Assembly (NCBI RefSeq): GCF_028198165.1
Contig: NZ_CP116339.1
Span: 868,001 to 932,000, forward strand
Direction: 5' to 3'
Source: Pseudoxanthomonas sp. JBR18
GTDB lineage: Bacteria > Pseudomonadota > Gammaproteobacteria > Xanthomonadales > Xanthomonadaceae
DNA: 64,000 nucleotides
The translations under genes and the position numbers were made by a program. Below the pieces are notes generated by a model. It had not been told where the DNA came from. It saw nothing but the letters and a program-made list of their open reading frames with translations, and did not search any database. Numbering within the stretch: the first letter of the stretch is position 1; each line of letters starts with the position of its first letter. Below, piece by piece: positions 18,823-27,468 of this stretch.

Positions 18823-18894
18823 CATTCCCGCGAACGCGGGAATCCCGCGCCTCTTGCTGCCACTCAATCATGGATTCCCGCCAAGGCGGGAATG
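18823..18894. repeat. inverted pair of REP-like palindromes inside etfBA
   Basis: CATTCCCGCGAACGCGGGAATCC (18823-18845, 23 bases) and its inverted relative at 18872-18894 (stem ATTCCCGCC / GGCGGGAAT). Each is a hairpin and the two are in opposite orientation 26 bases apart, a BIME-like arrangement. Sequences of this kind are common in xanthomonad intergenic regions. Confidence 0.8.
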
Positions 18895-18913
18895 ACGAAA
18901 CAGGAACCCGCAC

Positions 18914-19855
18914 ATGTCCAAAGTCCTCGTCATCGCCGAACACCTGGACGGCGTGCTCAACGCCTCCACTGCCAAGACCGTCAGCGCGGCCGCCGCGCTC
19001 AAGCCGGAAGCCCTGGAAGTCGCTGTGCTGGCCGCCGATCCGGCCGCCGTCGCTGACGCTGTAGCCAAGCTTGCCGGCGTCACCAAGGTCGTCACCGTGG
19101 CCAACGCTGCCAACGAACACGCCATCGGACAAGTGCTTGCCCCGCAGATCGCCGCGCTGGCCACCGGCTACACACACGTGTTCGGCCCCTCGACCACCTT
19201 CGGCAAGGACCTGATGCCGTGCGTGGCCGCGCTGCTGGGCGTGACTCAGGTCTCCGACCTGATCACCGTGGAAGGCGAACACACCTTCACCCGCCCGATC
19301 TACGCCGGAAACGCCATCATCACGGTCGAGGCCGATGCCGGACAGACCGTCGTGGCCACCGTGCGCACCGCCTCGTGGCCGGAAGCGGCACAGGGCGGCA
19401 GCGCACCGATCGAAGCAGCCAGCGTCGAGGCGAACCTTCCGACCCACACCCGCTTCGTCGGCCTGGCGGCTGGCAAGTCCGACCGCCCCGACCTGCAGAG
19501 TGCCAAGCGCGTGGTCTCCGGTGGTCGCGGCGTCGGCTCGAAGGAAAACTTCGACATCGTCTACAAGCTGGCCGACAAACTCGGCGCCGCTGTCGGTGCC
19601 TCGCGCGCCGCCGTGGACGCCGGCTATGTCCCGAACGAACTGCAGGTCGGCCAGACCGGCAAGATCATCGCGCCCGAGCTCTACATCGCGGTGGGCATCT
19701 CCGGCGCGATCCAGCACCTGACCGGCATCAAGGACGCCGGCACGATCGTGGCCATCAACAAAGACCCCGATTCCCCAATCTTCGAGATCGCGGACATTGG
19801 ACTGGTAGGTGATTTGTTTGCGTTGCTACCGGAACTCGAGAAGACGTTGGGCTGA
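18914..19855 (+). CDS. etfA: electron transfer flavoprotein, alpha subunit
   Basis: FAD-binding large subunit of ETF, 313 residues. The C-terminal FAD domain shows [34 protein letters not shown] and the late [20 protein letters not shown] block. It is the conserved left border of the variable glycan locus that follows. Confidence 0.96.
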   Translation: MSKVLVIAEHLDGVLNASTAKTVSAAAALKPEALEVAVLAADPAAVADAVAKLAGVTKVVTVANAANEHAIGQVLAPQIAALATGYTHVFGPSTTFGKDLMPCVAALLGVTQVSDLITVEGEHTFTRPIYAGNAIITVEADAGQTVVATVRTASWPEAAQGGSAPIEAASVEANLPTHTRFVGLAAGKSDRPDLQSAKRVVSGGRGVGSKENFDIVYKLADKLGAAVGASRAAVDAGYVPNELQVGQTGKIIAPELYIAVGISGAIQHLTGIKDAGTIVAINKDPDSPIFEIADIGLVGDLFALLPELEKTLG

Positions 19856-19912
19856 ATTTTAGCGAGCTCTCGCCGCACTGACGGCGCCTTCGCTCCTAAA
19901 TATCCAACTTGG

Positions 19913-19939
19913 TTGACGAGTATGGGATCTGGCTATACT
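19913..19939 (+). promoter_or_regulatory. predicted promoter of the methyltransferase gene
   Basis: TTGACG (19913-19918) and TATACT (19934-19939), both close to sigma-70 consensus but with a short 15-base spacer (16 if the -35 is read as GTTGAC). The start codon follows 31 bases downstream. Confidence 0.45.
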
Positions 19940-19970
19940 CAGCCAACCAAACGTTCGTGAGGTGTCACAC

Positions 19971-21044
19971 ATGCAAGGCATTACGGAGGATGCTGTGGTG
20001 TGGGCGTACAAGCTCCTGCTTGATCGCGAACCCGAGAGCGAGCATGCGATTCGCAACAAATGCGAAGCATTAGAGACACTGCGGGATTTGCGACTGGACA
20101 TCATCAATTCAGACGAATACCGCAGCCGTAACAAGCAAGCCCAAGCACCCGCTAGCGGCCAGAGCCCTTTCTTTCATTATGCCGCGACATTCGACGCCAT
20201 CGGCGTGATGTATCACCATGCCGTCGCATCACTGGAGGAAAAACCTGGATATCTCGTGAACTTTCTCGGAGTTGTCATCGACCCGAAGTTCTTCCCAGCC
20301 ATTCTTCAAGACCGATCCGGTCGGGTGGAAGGTGTTCCCATACCTGCTAACTGGCATGCAGACATCGCCGAGTGGGGCGCAGCGCTACGCGCCGTCGATC
20401 TTTCGGGAAAAAGGTTTGTGATTGCCGAGCTCGGTTGCGGCTGGGGTTGCTGGATGAACAACGCCGGCGTGGCCGCGCGCTCGTCGGGGCGCGAAGTCAA
20501 AGTCATCGGAATCGAGGGCGACGGCGATCATCTCCAGTTCGCGCGTGAGGCTCTGGCTGCTAACGGTTTCGATGATACACAGATCGAACTACATCGCGGG
20601 ATCGCCACATTCCAAAGCGGCGTAGCGCTGTTCCCTCGACAGGAGATTCCCGGCTCCAGTTGGGGGAGCGAACCCATCTTCAACGCTACTGACGAGCAAC
20701 GTCAGAAAGCAATCCATACTGGTCACTACGACGAAGTTCCAATGATGCCCCTGGCTGAGGTGATCGCTAGCGAGCACAGGATCGATCTATTGCATATCGA
20801 CATTCAGGGCGGCGAAGCGGATTTGGTGGAGCAAAACCTGGCGTTGCTCAATCAGAAGGTCGCATATCTACTGATAGGCACTCACTCCAAACAAATCGAG
20901 GGCCGACTCTATGCCATGTTGCTTGATGCCGGATGGCACCTAGAAATGGAACGTCCTGCGCTGTTCGACATCGTGGGAGGGCAACCACGCATTCGCGTCG
21001 ACGGCGTACAGGGATGGCGGAACATCACCCTTCTCCCGGAGTAA
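19971..21044 (+). CDS. FkbM-like SAM-dependent methyltransferase with N-terminal DUF4214-like segment
   Basis: 357 residues. Residues ~5-50 (DAVVWAYKLLLDREPESEHA ... INSDEYRSRN) form a short helical segment resembling DUF4214-like modules attached to glycan-modifying enzymes. Residues ~130-350 form a Rossmann methyltransferase: motif I is IAELGCGWGCWMNNAG, and LLHIDIQGGEADLV is the FkbM-type motif. A role in O-methylating the O-antigen is inferred from context. It is the only plus-strand gene of the glycan locus and has its own promoter. Its stop codon abuts a transposase fragment, so its 3' end may have been reshaped. The ATG at 19971, with GAGG upstream, is preferred to a GTG at 19962. Confidence 0.75.
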   Translation: MQGITEDAVVWAYKLLLDREPESEHAIRNKCEALETLRDLRLDIINSDEYRSRNKQAQAPASGQSPFFHYAATFDAIGVMYHHAVASLEEKPGYLVNFLGVVIDPKFFPAILQDRSGRVEGVPIPANWHADIAEWGAALRAVDLSGKRFVIAELGCGWGCWMNNAGVAARSSGREVKVIGIEGDGDHLQFAREALAANGFDDTQIELHRGIATFQSGVALFPRQEIPGSSWGSEPIFNATDEQRQKAIHTGHYDEVPMMPLAEVIASEHRIDLLHIDIQGGEADLVEQNLALLNQKVAYLLIGTHSKQIEGRLYAMLLDAGWHLEMERPALFDIVGGQPRIRVDGVQGWRNITLLPE

Positions 21045-21217
21045 GCGGAGGTGAACTCCGGCCCATTGTCCGGGCGAAGCAGACAGGGCAACCCGCGCGG
21101 TTCACCAGTTCATCCATTGTTCTAATCACACGCGCGGACGGCGGACTGTTATCGGCCTCGATCCGCAGCGACTCACGGGTGAAGTCGTCGTCGACGTTGA
21201 AGGTGCGAAAACGCCAC
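21045..21217 (-). pseudogene. IS3-family transposase (orfB) fragment, older copy
   Basis: Read on the minus strand this gives WRFRTFNVDDDFTRESLRIE ... SARVIRTMDELV and, after a frameshift near 21085, PDNGPEFTSAY. That is the catalytic core of an IS3-family OrfB, including the DNGPEF motif. It parallels the plus-strand copy next to it (WSGRRFRTFNVNDDFNRESLR) but lies in the opposite direction and lacks the rest of the gene. It begins immediately beside the left inverted repeat of the second copy and ends at the methyltransferase stop codon. Confidence 0.8.
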
Positions 21218-21283
21218 CCCGAAGCGTCCTCATTAATTCGAGGCAGCTGGAAGCAGGGTTCCCCCTCGAAGAGGGAGCTCAGC

Positions 21284-21549
21284 ATGAAGAAGTCCAAGTT
21301 CAGTGAAGAACAGATCGTCCGGATCCTCAAGGAAGTTGAGGCCGGGGCGAAGGTCGCCGAGACCTGCCGCAAGCACGGAATCTGTGAGCCGACGTATTAC
21401 ATCTGGAAGAACAATACGCCGGCATGGAGGTGTCCCAGTTTGGGCACCTGAAGAATGTCGAGGTCGAGCTGTCACGGCTCAAGCGCATGTATGCGGACCT
21501 GGCGCTGGAATAACAGGCACTGAAGGAGGTCTTGTCGCGAAAAGGCTGA
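21284..21549 (+). pseudogene. IS3-family orfA (HTH protein), frameshifted
   Basis: MKKSKFSEEQIVRILKEVEA and the following AETCRKHGICEPTYYIWKN are the typical helix-turn-helix OrfA start. At about 21412-21415 one base is missing (AACAATACG where AACAAATACG would keep frame). The next frame continues YAGMEVSQFGHLKNVEVELS and LKRMYADLALE, then meets a TAA at 21511-21513 before QALKEVLSRKG and the TGA at 21547. The total length is one base short of a multiple of three, as the deletion predicts. Confidence 0.85.
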
Positions 21550-22397
21550 GCCAGGCCCGGCGCCTGGACCTGAGTCTGTCCATGCAAAGGACCACGGCCT
21601 GAGTGCAAGACGGGCCGACCGCACCTTGCGCCTGTCGCGCTCGGCACGGCACTACATCCCGCGTCGAGGGGATGCGACGCTGATCGAGGCGATCGGGCGC
21701 CACCTGAGAGACAACCCAGGCCACGGTCTCGGCCTGCTGTTCGGCCAAGCCGTGCGCCCCACGGGCTTTGGCAAGACCCGCAGTTGGCGAGTCTACGTGA
21801 GCATGAAGCTCAACCTGCCACGCCGAGGCAAACGACGCCTGCCTGATCGCATCGGTAATCCGCTGGAGATCCCGGCGAGGGCCAATCACACTTGGTCGGC
21901 CGACTTCATGGCCGATGCAATGTGGTCCGGGCGACGCTTCCGCACTTTTAATGTCAACGACGACTTCAACCGAGAGTCGCTGCGGATCGAGATCGATACC
22001 AGCCTGCCCTCAGCGCGGGTGATTCGTGCAGTGGATGAACTGGTGGAACTGCGTGGGGTGCCCAGGCGGCTTCGACTGGGCCACGCAGCCTGCCCTCGGG
22101 GCACAACGGCCCGAAGTTCATCAGTGCGGCGCGGAAACAGTGGGCCCAGCACCAAGGCATCGAGCTGCTGCACATCCAGCCGGGGAATCCCACCCAGAAT
22201 GCCTATATCGAACACTTCAACCGCACCTACCGCACCGACGTGCTGAACCCTTATATCTTCACCAGCCTGCATGAAGTCCGCCGCATGATTGACAACCAGC
22301 GATACCGATATAACCACCAGTGCCCCATCGCGCACTGGGCGCGCTCCCGCCCGCTGCCTATGCCATGGCATCCTCCGTCACCTCAATTTCCGAATGA
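21541..22397 (+). pseudogene. IS3-family orfB (DDE transposase), multiply frameshifted
   Basis: Recognisable stretches are SARRADRTLRLSRSARHYIP, HLRDNPGHGLGLLFGQAVRP, VYVSMKLNLPRRGKRRLPDR, ANHTWSADFMADAMWSGRRF, PGNPTQNAYIEHFNRTYRTD and finally PHRALGALPPAAYAMASSVT before the TGA at 22395. Frame changes occur near 21600, 22065 and 22325. The second catalytic aspartate is lost (HNGPKF where DNGPEF is expected), so it cannot be active. Confidence 0.85.
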
Positions 22398-22526
22398 CTC
22401 TGAAAAACGAGGACGCTTCACACTGCCCAGGAATAACTGTTAGCCACTACAGCGTCCTTCTTCTCGATGCAGGAAAGCTGCGATCACGGCCGCCATCCGG
22501 AGTGGAGAACTTTTTTAAATTCGATC
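22398..22526. other. short non-coding stretch at the end of the glycan operon
   Basis: Holds the right IS end and about 100 bases with no gene. No clear terminator hairpin is visible downstream of the membrane protein that ends at 22527. Confidence 0.4.
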
Positions 22527-23855
22527 TCAGCGAACGCCCGTAGACGGAACATGTAACATCCGCTCACGCGCACAAGCGTAGTAATCTTCAGTCTTCCAAA
22601 ATGAAAAACCCATGGCGGGCGCGTCAGTCTGCAGACGATGCATCATCTCGGTGCAGGCAGGACCGGACCAAAGCGACTGACTGAAAGCCTCTCCCCGTCC
22701 GTTGAAATAGGGAATAACAGCATAGTAAGTCGAGGCAACTAAAACCGGAAAAGCAAAAAACCAAGACCCGACTCCACCTTGCCCACCGACGGATTTCGAG
22801 GCCGGCTCCAGGCTCATAAGCAAGGCCACCAAGATCGCAAGAACCGGCTGGATCATTAACCGATCTCCCCAGGCATCCCACCCGAACGGTGCCCACCACC
22901 GTGCAAAAGCGATGCACGACAAGAGCGCGGCTCCGCCCGACACGATAGCAGCCATCCCTTGAAAACGAACCGCTTGTAGACGCCACCCAAATATCGCCAC
23001 ACTTAAAGGCAATGCCCAGAAAACTACAACGCCTCCGTTAGGTGACATGATCGACCCAAGGAAGAATTCGAAGCTTCGTGCCACAGTGGGCGTCGTCTGC
23101 GCCGCCTCATTCATATATGCAACTGGCAGAGGAGAATCATAGCGGAGTATGTTGTAGACGAGAGAAAGACCTATCCCGACCACTACTGGCAAGGCGGCGT
23201 AGGCAACCAATGCTGCCATCCCATTGACCGTTAACTGCTTCCGCGCGTGCTCAAAACTGAAACGCTTGATGAGGCAAGCTACAAGGACTGACAGCCCCAC
23301 CAACAGGACGATAGTGTCTTTATAAAGCGGCAGGAGCAATCCTGATACGACTAACAGCACTCGAATTCGAAAGAGGGACCTTGAATTAATACCCTGGAAC
23401 AGGACTCCGGATAAACAGGCGATATAAATCCCACTAACAACTCCCGCTTGAACCTCCAATGCCCCAGATCTCACATAAAATCCGGGCAGAGGACTCAGTG
23501 CAATCGCCATAAGGTATATGGAACCACCACGCAACATCATGCGCCAACCACTCAGCCACCCCAGGCACAGCACTGGGACCAAAATAGCCAAGCCGTTCAA
23601 AAGCGCTAAGCGCTGCTCACTTCCTACTACAACGTATGCGTTAACCAAATAAGCAAACGGAAACTTACTTATGCCATCACATGGACCTGCTCCGATTGAG
23701 GTGAAACAGCTCACTAGCGCAGATGGATCGCCACTCCAGGCGGCGAAGTCGGCTGCGTTAAAGAAGCCGGAAGAAAGAAAGCTGATTGACGCCAGCGAAA
23801 AAGCGACAATAAATAGATCGATCCAAAATCGTCCAGCCGGCAGTGACCGCTTCAT
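22527..23855 (-). CDS. multi-spanning membrane protein, possible GT-C glycosyltransferase
   Basis: 442 residues with about ten to twelve hydrophobic segments and no recognised domain that I can name. Between the first two segments lies a loop with FNAADFAAWSGDPSALVSCF, where acidic residues could be catalytic as in GT-C enzymes. The C-terminal ~55 residues (GRGEAFSQSLWSGPACTEMM, then FSFWKTEDYYACARERM) look like a small periplasmic tail with two cysteines. The start at 23855 overlaps the previous stop (ATGA). Last gene of the long leftward operon, next to GtrA/GtrB-like genes, so a polyprenyl-phosphate-sugar-dependent transferase role is plausible but unproven. The DNA is AT-richer than the core genome. 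Confidence 0.6.
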   Translation of the reverse strand: MKRSLPAGRFWIDLFIVAFSLASISFLSSGFFNAADFAAWSGDPSALVSCFTSIGAGPCDGISKFPFAYLVNAYVVVGSEQRLALLNGLAILVPVLCLGWLSGWRMMLRGGSIYLMAIALSPLPGFYVRSGALEVQAGVVSGIYIACLSGVLFQGINSRSLFRIRVLLVVSGLLLPLYKDTIVLLVGLSVLVACLIKRFSFEHARKQLTVNGMAALVAYAALPVVVGIGLSLVYNILRYDSPLPVAYMNEAAQTTPTVARSFEFFLGSIMSPNGGVVVFWALPLSVAIFGWRLQAVRFQGMAAIVSGGAALLSCIAFARWWAPFGWDAWGDRLMIQPVLAILVALLMSLEPASKSVGGQGGVGSWFFAFPVLVASTYYAVIPYFNGRGEAFSQSLWSGPACTEMMHRLQTDAPAMGFSFWKTEDYYACARERMLHVPSTGVR

Positions 23856-25543
23856 TCGCGTACCCGCGGCAAGCACAGCCAATAATGATCAGGCTGCTGG
23901 CGGCCACTACGAAGCTTGCAATTGAACGCAGAAGAAAACCTCGCCCCATACCGCTCATACACATTCGAAGACAACAGATATACGGCGCCGCCATCAATCT
24001 TTGCGAGCCGCGCATCCAAATCACAGTGGAAAGCAAGCTGATCGTCCGGGGTCCGCGCCGCGTAGAAGTTGTTGGTCGGGATCCGGTGTGCAAGGGCGAA
24101 TCGCCCAACGGGCTCGTAGTTGCGAACGCCTTCCGGCGTGCCCTCGTGATCACACTGCCAAGCGGGAAACACGAAAATGCCGCTCAAAGGCCTTTTCACA
24201 CCGACGTCGAGATCAATAGCTTGGCCGGAGGCCAAGGTATTGCGGACATCCTGAGCGATAGGGCGTATGTCAATGATCTGAAGAACGACGAATACTGTAG
24301 CTAATGCCGCTGCTTTGGCCTGGCCGAATCGAAGCACCATTGCAGCCATGGTGACAACGATTATCCAGAAGCCACTCATCCAGAACAAGCGACCGCTGGC
24401 CCGGAACCGCCCCAGCAGAAAGCGAATGCCTCGCGGCACAGGGACATCAAATGAATGTCCGGAGAAGGTGACCTTGGTCGAAAGCGCCACTCCGTAACAG
24501 AGCGCAATGACTAAAAATATCCCGATAAACGGAAACGCACTTCGCGGCGCCACATGGTTCGTAAACGATAAAAACACGAATCCACAGAGCGCCAACAGTC
24601 CAAACCCAAGATAATCATAACCTTCAAAAGTCTGCCCCCCCGTCGGATCCACGACGTCAAAAGCAAACAGACCGCCATGCCCATTTGAGTCCAATGGACC
24701 CAGCATATTCATCGAATAAACGCCATAGCCTCCCGTCGCCGCACCGGAAGCACTGGCAAAGCCAAAAATATAAAGACCCACAGCAACTACCGCTACTAGA
24801 AACATCGCCTGGAGCAACAACACCTTCCATGCCTTGCCGGCACGATACCCCCACACGAGCGTCAAAATCGAGGTACTGATTAATACCAGCAAGGCAAGAT
24901 AAGGATTAAGCCCAGTCGCCAGCAGAAGCACTAAACCGTTAACCAGCAGCCAGCGTCGCAGTCCGGTCTCCAATGTCGAAAGCGTTGCCCACACCGCAAG
25001 CGCCAGGACCCATTGCGACGAGAGCGCTGTGTGGCCAACGAATCGAGAAAACGTGAAGGGTACGCTGGCAAAGAACACCCCCCCCATAACGGCCAGATAC
25101 TGGCGAAGAGCTAGGCTATCTCCCCTGACACGTTTTAGACCCTCCAAGGTAGCGAGATAACCAAAAACGCCCTGAAGCACCAAGCACACAAAGAAGTACC
25201 AGCCGAAGAACTGCTGACCAGGATCAACAAAACCTGCGAATGGCCGCGTAAGCAGTAGCAGGATCGGCATTGGATCGAACAGCGAAATGCTCATCCTCAA
25301 GGGGTAGCTGAGTCGGTCGGTACTAAGCCAACCTGCATTCGGATCAGAAAGGAACTGCCCCCAAGCCACATGCACCTGCGACAGATCACCCCAAAGCCAC
25401 GTCAGGTTATGGCGATCCAACGCAGTGCCGCCAAGTACGTAAATCGCCCAGGCACTTCCGAAGCAAGCCATTACGGTCAAGCTAATGGCGCTCGGCAGAT
25501 GACGCCTCACAAAGGACAAAAATCCATGACGAATTATCGGCAT
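23852..25543 (-). CDS. DUF6311-like membrane protein, possible GT-C glycosyltransferase
   Basis: 563 residues with about eleven membrane segments. After the first helix comes HNLTWLWGDLSQVHVAWGQF and later SYPLRMSISLFDPMPILLLL, a pattern I associate with DUF6311 proteins of O-antigen clusters (acidic residue after helix 1, then a short periplasmic loop before helix 2), which is a GT-C-like layout. The C-terminal ~130 residues form a soluble, probably periplasmic domain with several cysteines (FPAWQCDHEG, LAFHCDLDARL, FNCKLRSG). It probably transfers a sugar from a lipid carrier onto the O-polysaccharide in the periplasm. It overlaps the unknown 199-residue gene by 10 bases and the next membrane gene by 4. 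Confidence 0.65.
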   Translation of the reverse strand: MPIIRHGFLSFVRRHLPSAISLTVMACFGSAWAIYVLGGTALDRHNLTWLWGDLSQVHVAWGQFLSDPNAGWLSTDRLSYPLRMSISLFDPMPILLLLTRPFAGFVDPGQQFFGWYFFVCLVLQGVFGYLATLEGLKRVRGDSLALRQYLAVMGGVFFASVPFTFSRFVGHTALSSQWVLALAVWATLSTLETGLRRWLLVNGLVLLLATGLNPYLALLVLISTSILTLVWGYRAGKAWKVLLLQAMFLVAVVAVGLYIFGFASASGAATGGYGVYSMNMLGPLDSNGHGGLFAFDVVDPTGGQTFEGYDYLGFGLLALCGFVFLSFTNHVAPRSAFPFIGIFLVIALCYGVALSTKVTFSGHSFDVPVPRGIRFLLGRFRASGRLFWMSGFWIIVVTMAAMVLRFGQAKAAALATVFVVLQIIDIRPIAQDVRNTLASGQAIDLDVGVKRPLSGIFVFPAWQCDHEGTPEGVRNYEPVGRFALAHRIPTNNFYAARTPDDQLAFHCDLDARLAKIDGGAVYLLSSNVYERYGARFSSAFNCKLRSGRQQPDHYWLCLPRVRE

Positions 25544-26133
25544 TGATAGTCAACCTTGCTCACACTATTTCTAAAAGGATTGGTGAGCTCATCGGTGTAT
25601 TTCCCCATTATCAGTCGCTTCTTCGGCAACAGGTGCAAACGATAGAAACGACTGAACATAGCGACGCGCGCCCCCTTGTCCGTCAGACGCACGCAACCAT
25701 TTTTGATCTCAATCGTGCCCGACTGCAGCTGCTCTGTCAGCCTGATATCCACCAAGTGGTGCTCGACCATATACTCCTTTGTGAAGACATCCTTCATACG
25801 ATCTTCCCGAATGCCCCCTCCGCGCTGCTCTAACTTCTCCAGAATGTAAAAAGACAAGGAGCGATCAATCACCGTCGGCACGCTTATAGCAAATGCATAC
25901 CCCGCCAGCAGCCAAACCAGTACCAAGAGCAAGCGCTCCAGCGCGTTATAAATGGCGAGAAACCCTGTCGCCCACAACAGGACAAAGGTTAATGCAACGG
26001 CGATGGCCACGTCGAGCAGGGCTGCGTACAGCACCACGTTGACGGTGAAGAATTCAACATGCGTGTAGTGAGTAGAAAATAAAATGAAAGCAAATATTAG
26101 GCACGCAAAAAAAGCCCGCAGAAAGCGATTCAT
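25534..26133 (-). CDS. unknown small membrane protein with C-terminal soluble domain
   Basis: 199 residues, no family recognised. Residues ~5-95 contain three or four hydrophobic helices (FLRAFFACLIFAFILF; VVLYAALLDVAIAVALTFVL; LLLVLVWLLAGYAFAISV). Residues ~100-199 are charged and cytoplasmic in style, with KDVFTKEYMVEHHLVDIRLT followed by IEIKNGCVRLTDKGARVAMF, which could fold like a small winged-helix unit. It overlaps the GtrA-like gene by 4 bases (ATGA) and the DUF6311-like gene by 10, so it is firmly part of this module. It may be an accessory subunit of the periplasmic glycosylation system. Confidence 0.65.
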   Translation of the reverse strand: MNRFLRAFFACLIFAFILFSTHYTHVEFFTVNVVLYAALLDVAIAVALTFVLLWATGFLAIYNALERLLLVLVWLLAGYAFAISVPTVIDRSLSFYILEKLEQRGGGIREDRMKDVFTKEYMVEHHLVDIRLTEQLQSGTIEIKNGCVRLTDKGARVAMFSRFYRLHLLPKKRLIMGKYTDELTNPFRNSVSKVDYQCR

Positions 26134-26519
26134 TTAAATACCATGAATTTATTGACCACAAAACTAAAACAAACCTGCATGACAGTAGCAACAAGAAAGC
26201 CCGCCGTATAATTCAATCCAGCGCGATCAGTCCATATGTACAGGATGAGCCCATGCACGAGGGCAATCAATCCATAAAAAGACAAAAATAGTGTGCCTTG
26301 CCGCACCAGGGCCTTTTCGGCTGCACGAAAAACATAATACCTACTCCCCACGAAGGAAACTGCGATCCCGAAGAGCGCAGCGAGCGCATTGGCAATGCCG
26401 GCCGAGCGCATTTGCAGCACCTCAAGATTGAAGCGCAACGTGGAGTAATGCACCACTGTCGCCACTAAGCCATTTATCAAGTATCTTGTTAACTGCCCGC
26501 GGAGAGCATTGTTAGCCAC
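26130..26519 (-). CDS. GtrA-like flippase family protein
   Basis: 129 residues with four hydrophobic helices, the GtrA fold (QLTRYLINGLVATVVHYSTL; SFVGSRYYVFRA; CFSFVVNKFMVFK). GtrA proteins are thought to flip polyprenyl-phosphate-linked monosaccharides across the inner membrane. A GTG start at 26519 overlaps the 3' end of the GtrB-like gene by 8 bases and has GGAAG upstream; a start at 26582 would add a hydrophilic stretch unlike the family. Confidence 0.85.
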   Translation of the reverse strand: MANNALRGQLTRYLINGLVATVVHYSTLRFNLEVLQMRSAGIANALAALFGIAVSFVGSRYYVFRAAEKALVRQGTLFLSFYGLIALVHGLILYIWTDRAGLNYTAGFLVATVMQVCFSFVVNKFMVFK

Positions 26520-27468
26520 GGTGGGCTTCCAACTCTTCGAGGACGAAGTCCATGTAGCTTCCAGGAGTAACAATGCCTCCACTGCGAACGGACCCCGAAA
26601 GCATCAGCGTGATTAACGTCAGTGCTCCAGTCTGGAGGAACACCAGAAGTAGAATGCCGCTCACCAGGGAAAACCAGCCCGGAGTGGCAAAACCAAGCGC
26701 CTTGAGTACAAGTGCAAGCACGCCACCTGCGACAGATAGACCTGCAACGAGCGTACAGACGATCCCTACACGGACCAACACATCTTCCGCGAAGACCATT
26801 AGCGCCCTGAAACCATGAAGCGCTAAGCCGACGAAATTCATTTTGCTTCGGCCGGCATAACGGGGGCCGCGATCCAGCCCGGCAGTCGCCACGCGAAGTC
26901 TGGAATTAAGCACGCAGGCAGCGACATGTGTCCATAATTCCTGCATCGCCGCCAAACGACGTACCGCGGGCATCTTCAATGCCATAAAGTTACCAAAGCT
27001 TATTTTTCTCCCGCTCAATACAGAGAATATCCACTTATAAACGAGATAGAACGCTCTAAAACGCAGGGTCTCAACGCGGCTCTTACGGGTCGCTACAACA
27101 ATATCCACGTCAGCGAGTCGTAATTTTTCAAGGAGTTCCCCAATGGACTCAGGCTTATCTTCGCCATCCGAATCCATGACAACCACCTCCTGATCGTCGC
27201 CAAAATTCTCTGCTACATAACTCAAGCCGATGGCGATAGCTCTTTGGTGGCCGACATTTCGCCTGAGCCGAATGACCACGCCATTGAGGCCAGCATCCGC
27301 TATAGCAACAGGCTCCACCGGCTGTTTCACCGAGCCATCGTCAACCGCGACAACGAACGTGGAGGAGCCTTGCTTTAGCGAGAGCTCACGGAATAGGCGA
27401 CTCGACGCCTCCACATCCTCAAAGATGGGCATAACAACAACCAGAGACTCCATACGAGGCTGATTCAT
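26512..27468 (-). CDS. GtrB-like family 2 glycosyltransferase (polyprenyl-phosphate sugar synthase)
   Basis: 318 residues. The N-terminal GT2 domain (residues ~8-210) has [20 protein letters not shown], the nucleotide-binding VVAVDDGS and the DxD-like [15 protein letters not shown]. Two C-terminal membrane helices follow (residues ~230-300), the GtrB/DPM1-like layout. Such enzymes move a sugar from a nucleotide donor onto undecaprenyl phosphate at the cytoplasmic face. The donor is unknown; the neighbouring UDP-xylose synthase suggests UDP-xylose. It overlaps its upstream neighbour by 4 bases (ATGA). Confidence 0.85.
   Translation of the reverse strand: MNQPRMESLVVVMPIFEDVEASSRLFRELSLKQGSSTFVVAVDDGSVKQPVEPVAIADAGLNGVVIRLRRNVGHQRAIAIGLSYVAENFGDDQEVVVMDSDGEDKPESIGELLEKLRLADVDIVVATRKSRVETLRFRAFYLVYKWIFSVLSGRKISFGNFMALKMPAVRRLAAMQELWTHVAACVLNSRLRVATAGLDRGPRYAGRSKMNFVGLALHGFRALMVFAEDVLVRVGIVCTLVAGLSVAGGVLALVLKALGFATPGWFSLVSGILLLVFLQTGALTLITLMLSGSVRSGGIVTPGSYMDFVLEELEAHRG

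Larger units (their letters stand above)
21218..22424 (+). mobile_element. decayed IS3-family insertion sequence (IS407-like group)
   Basis: About 1.2 kb bounded by imperfect inverted repeats with the shared core GAAGCGTCCTC (21221-21231) and GAGGACGCTTC (22409-22419). The right end reads ...GGACGCTTCACA, giving a TG...CA type tip, while the left tip has lost those outer bases (CCCCGAAGCG), so no target duplication can be recognised. It holds orfA and orfB, both inactivated. The exact borders are uncertain by several bases. Confidence 0.75.

Noticed and set aside
21045..22424. Active insertion sequence
   Set aside because: orfA has a frameshift and a stop, orfB has several frameshifts and lacks the DNGPEF aspartate.
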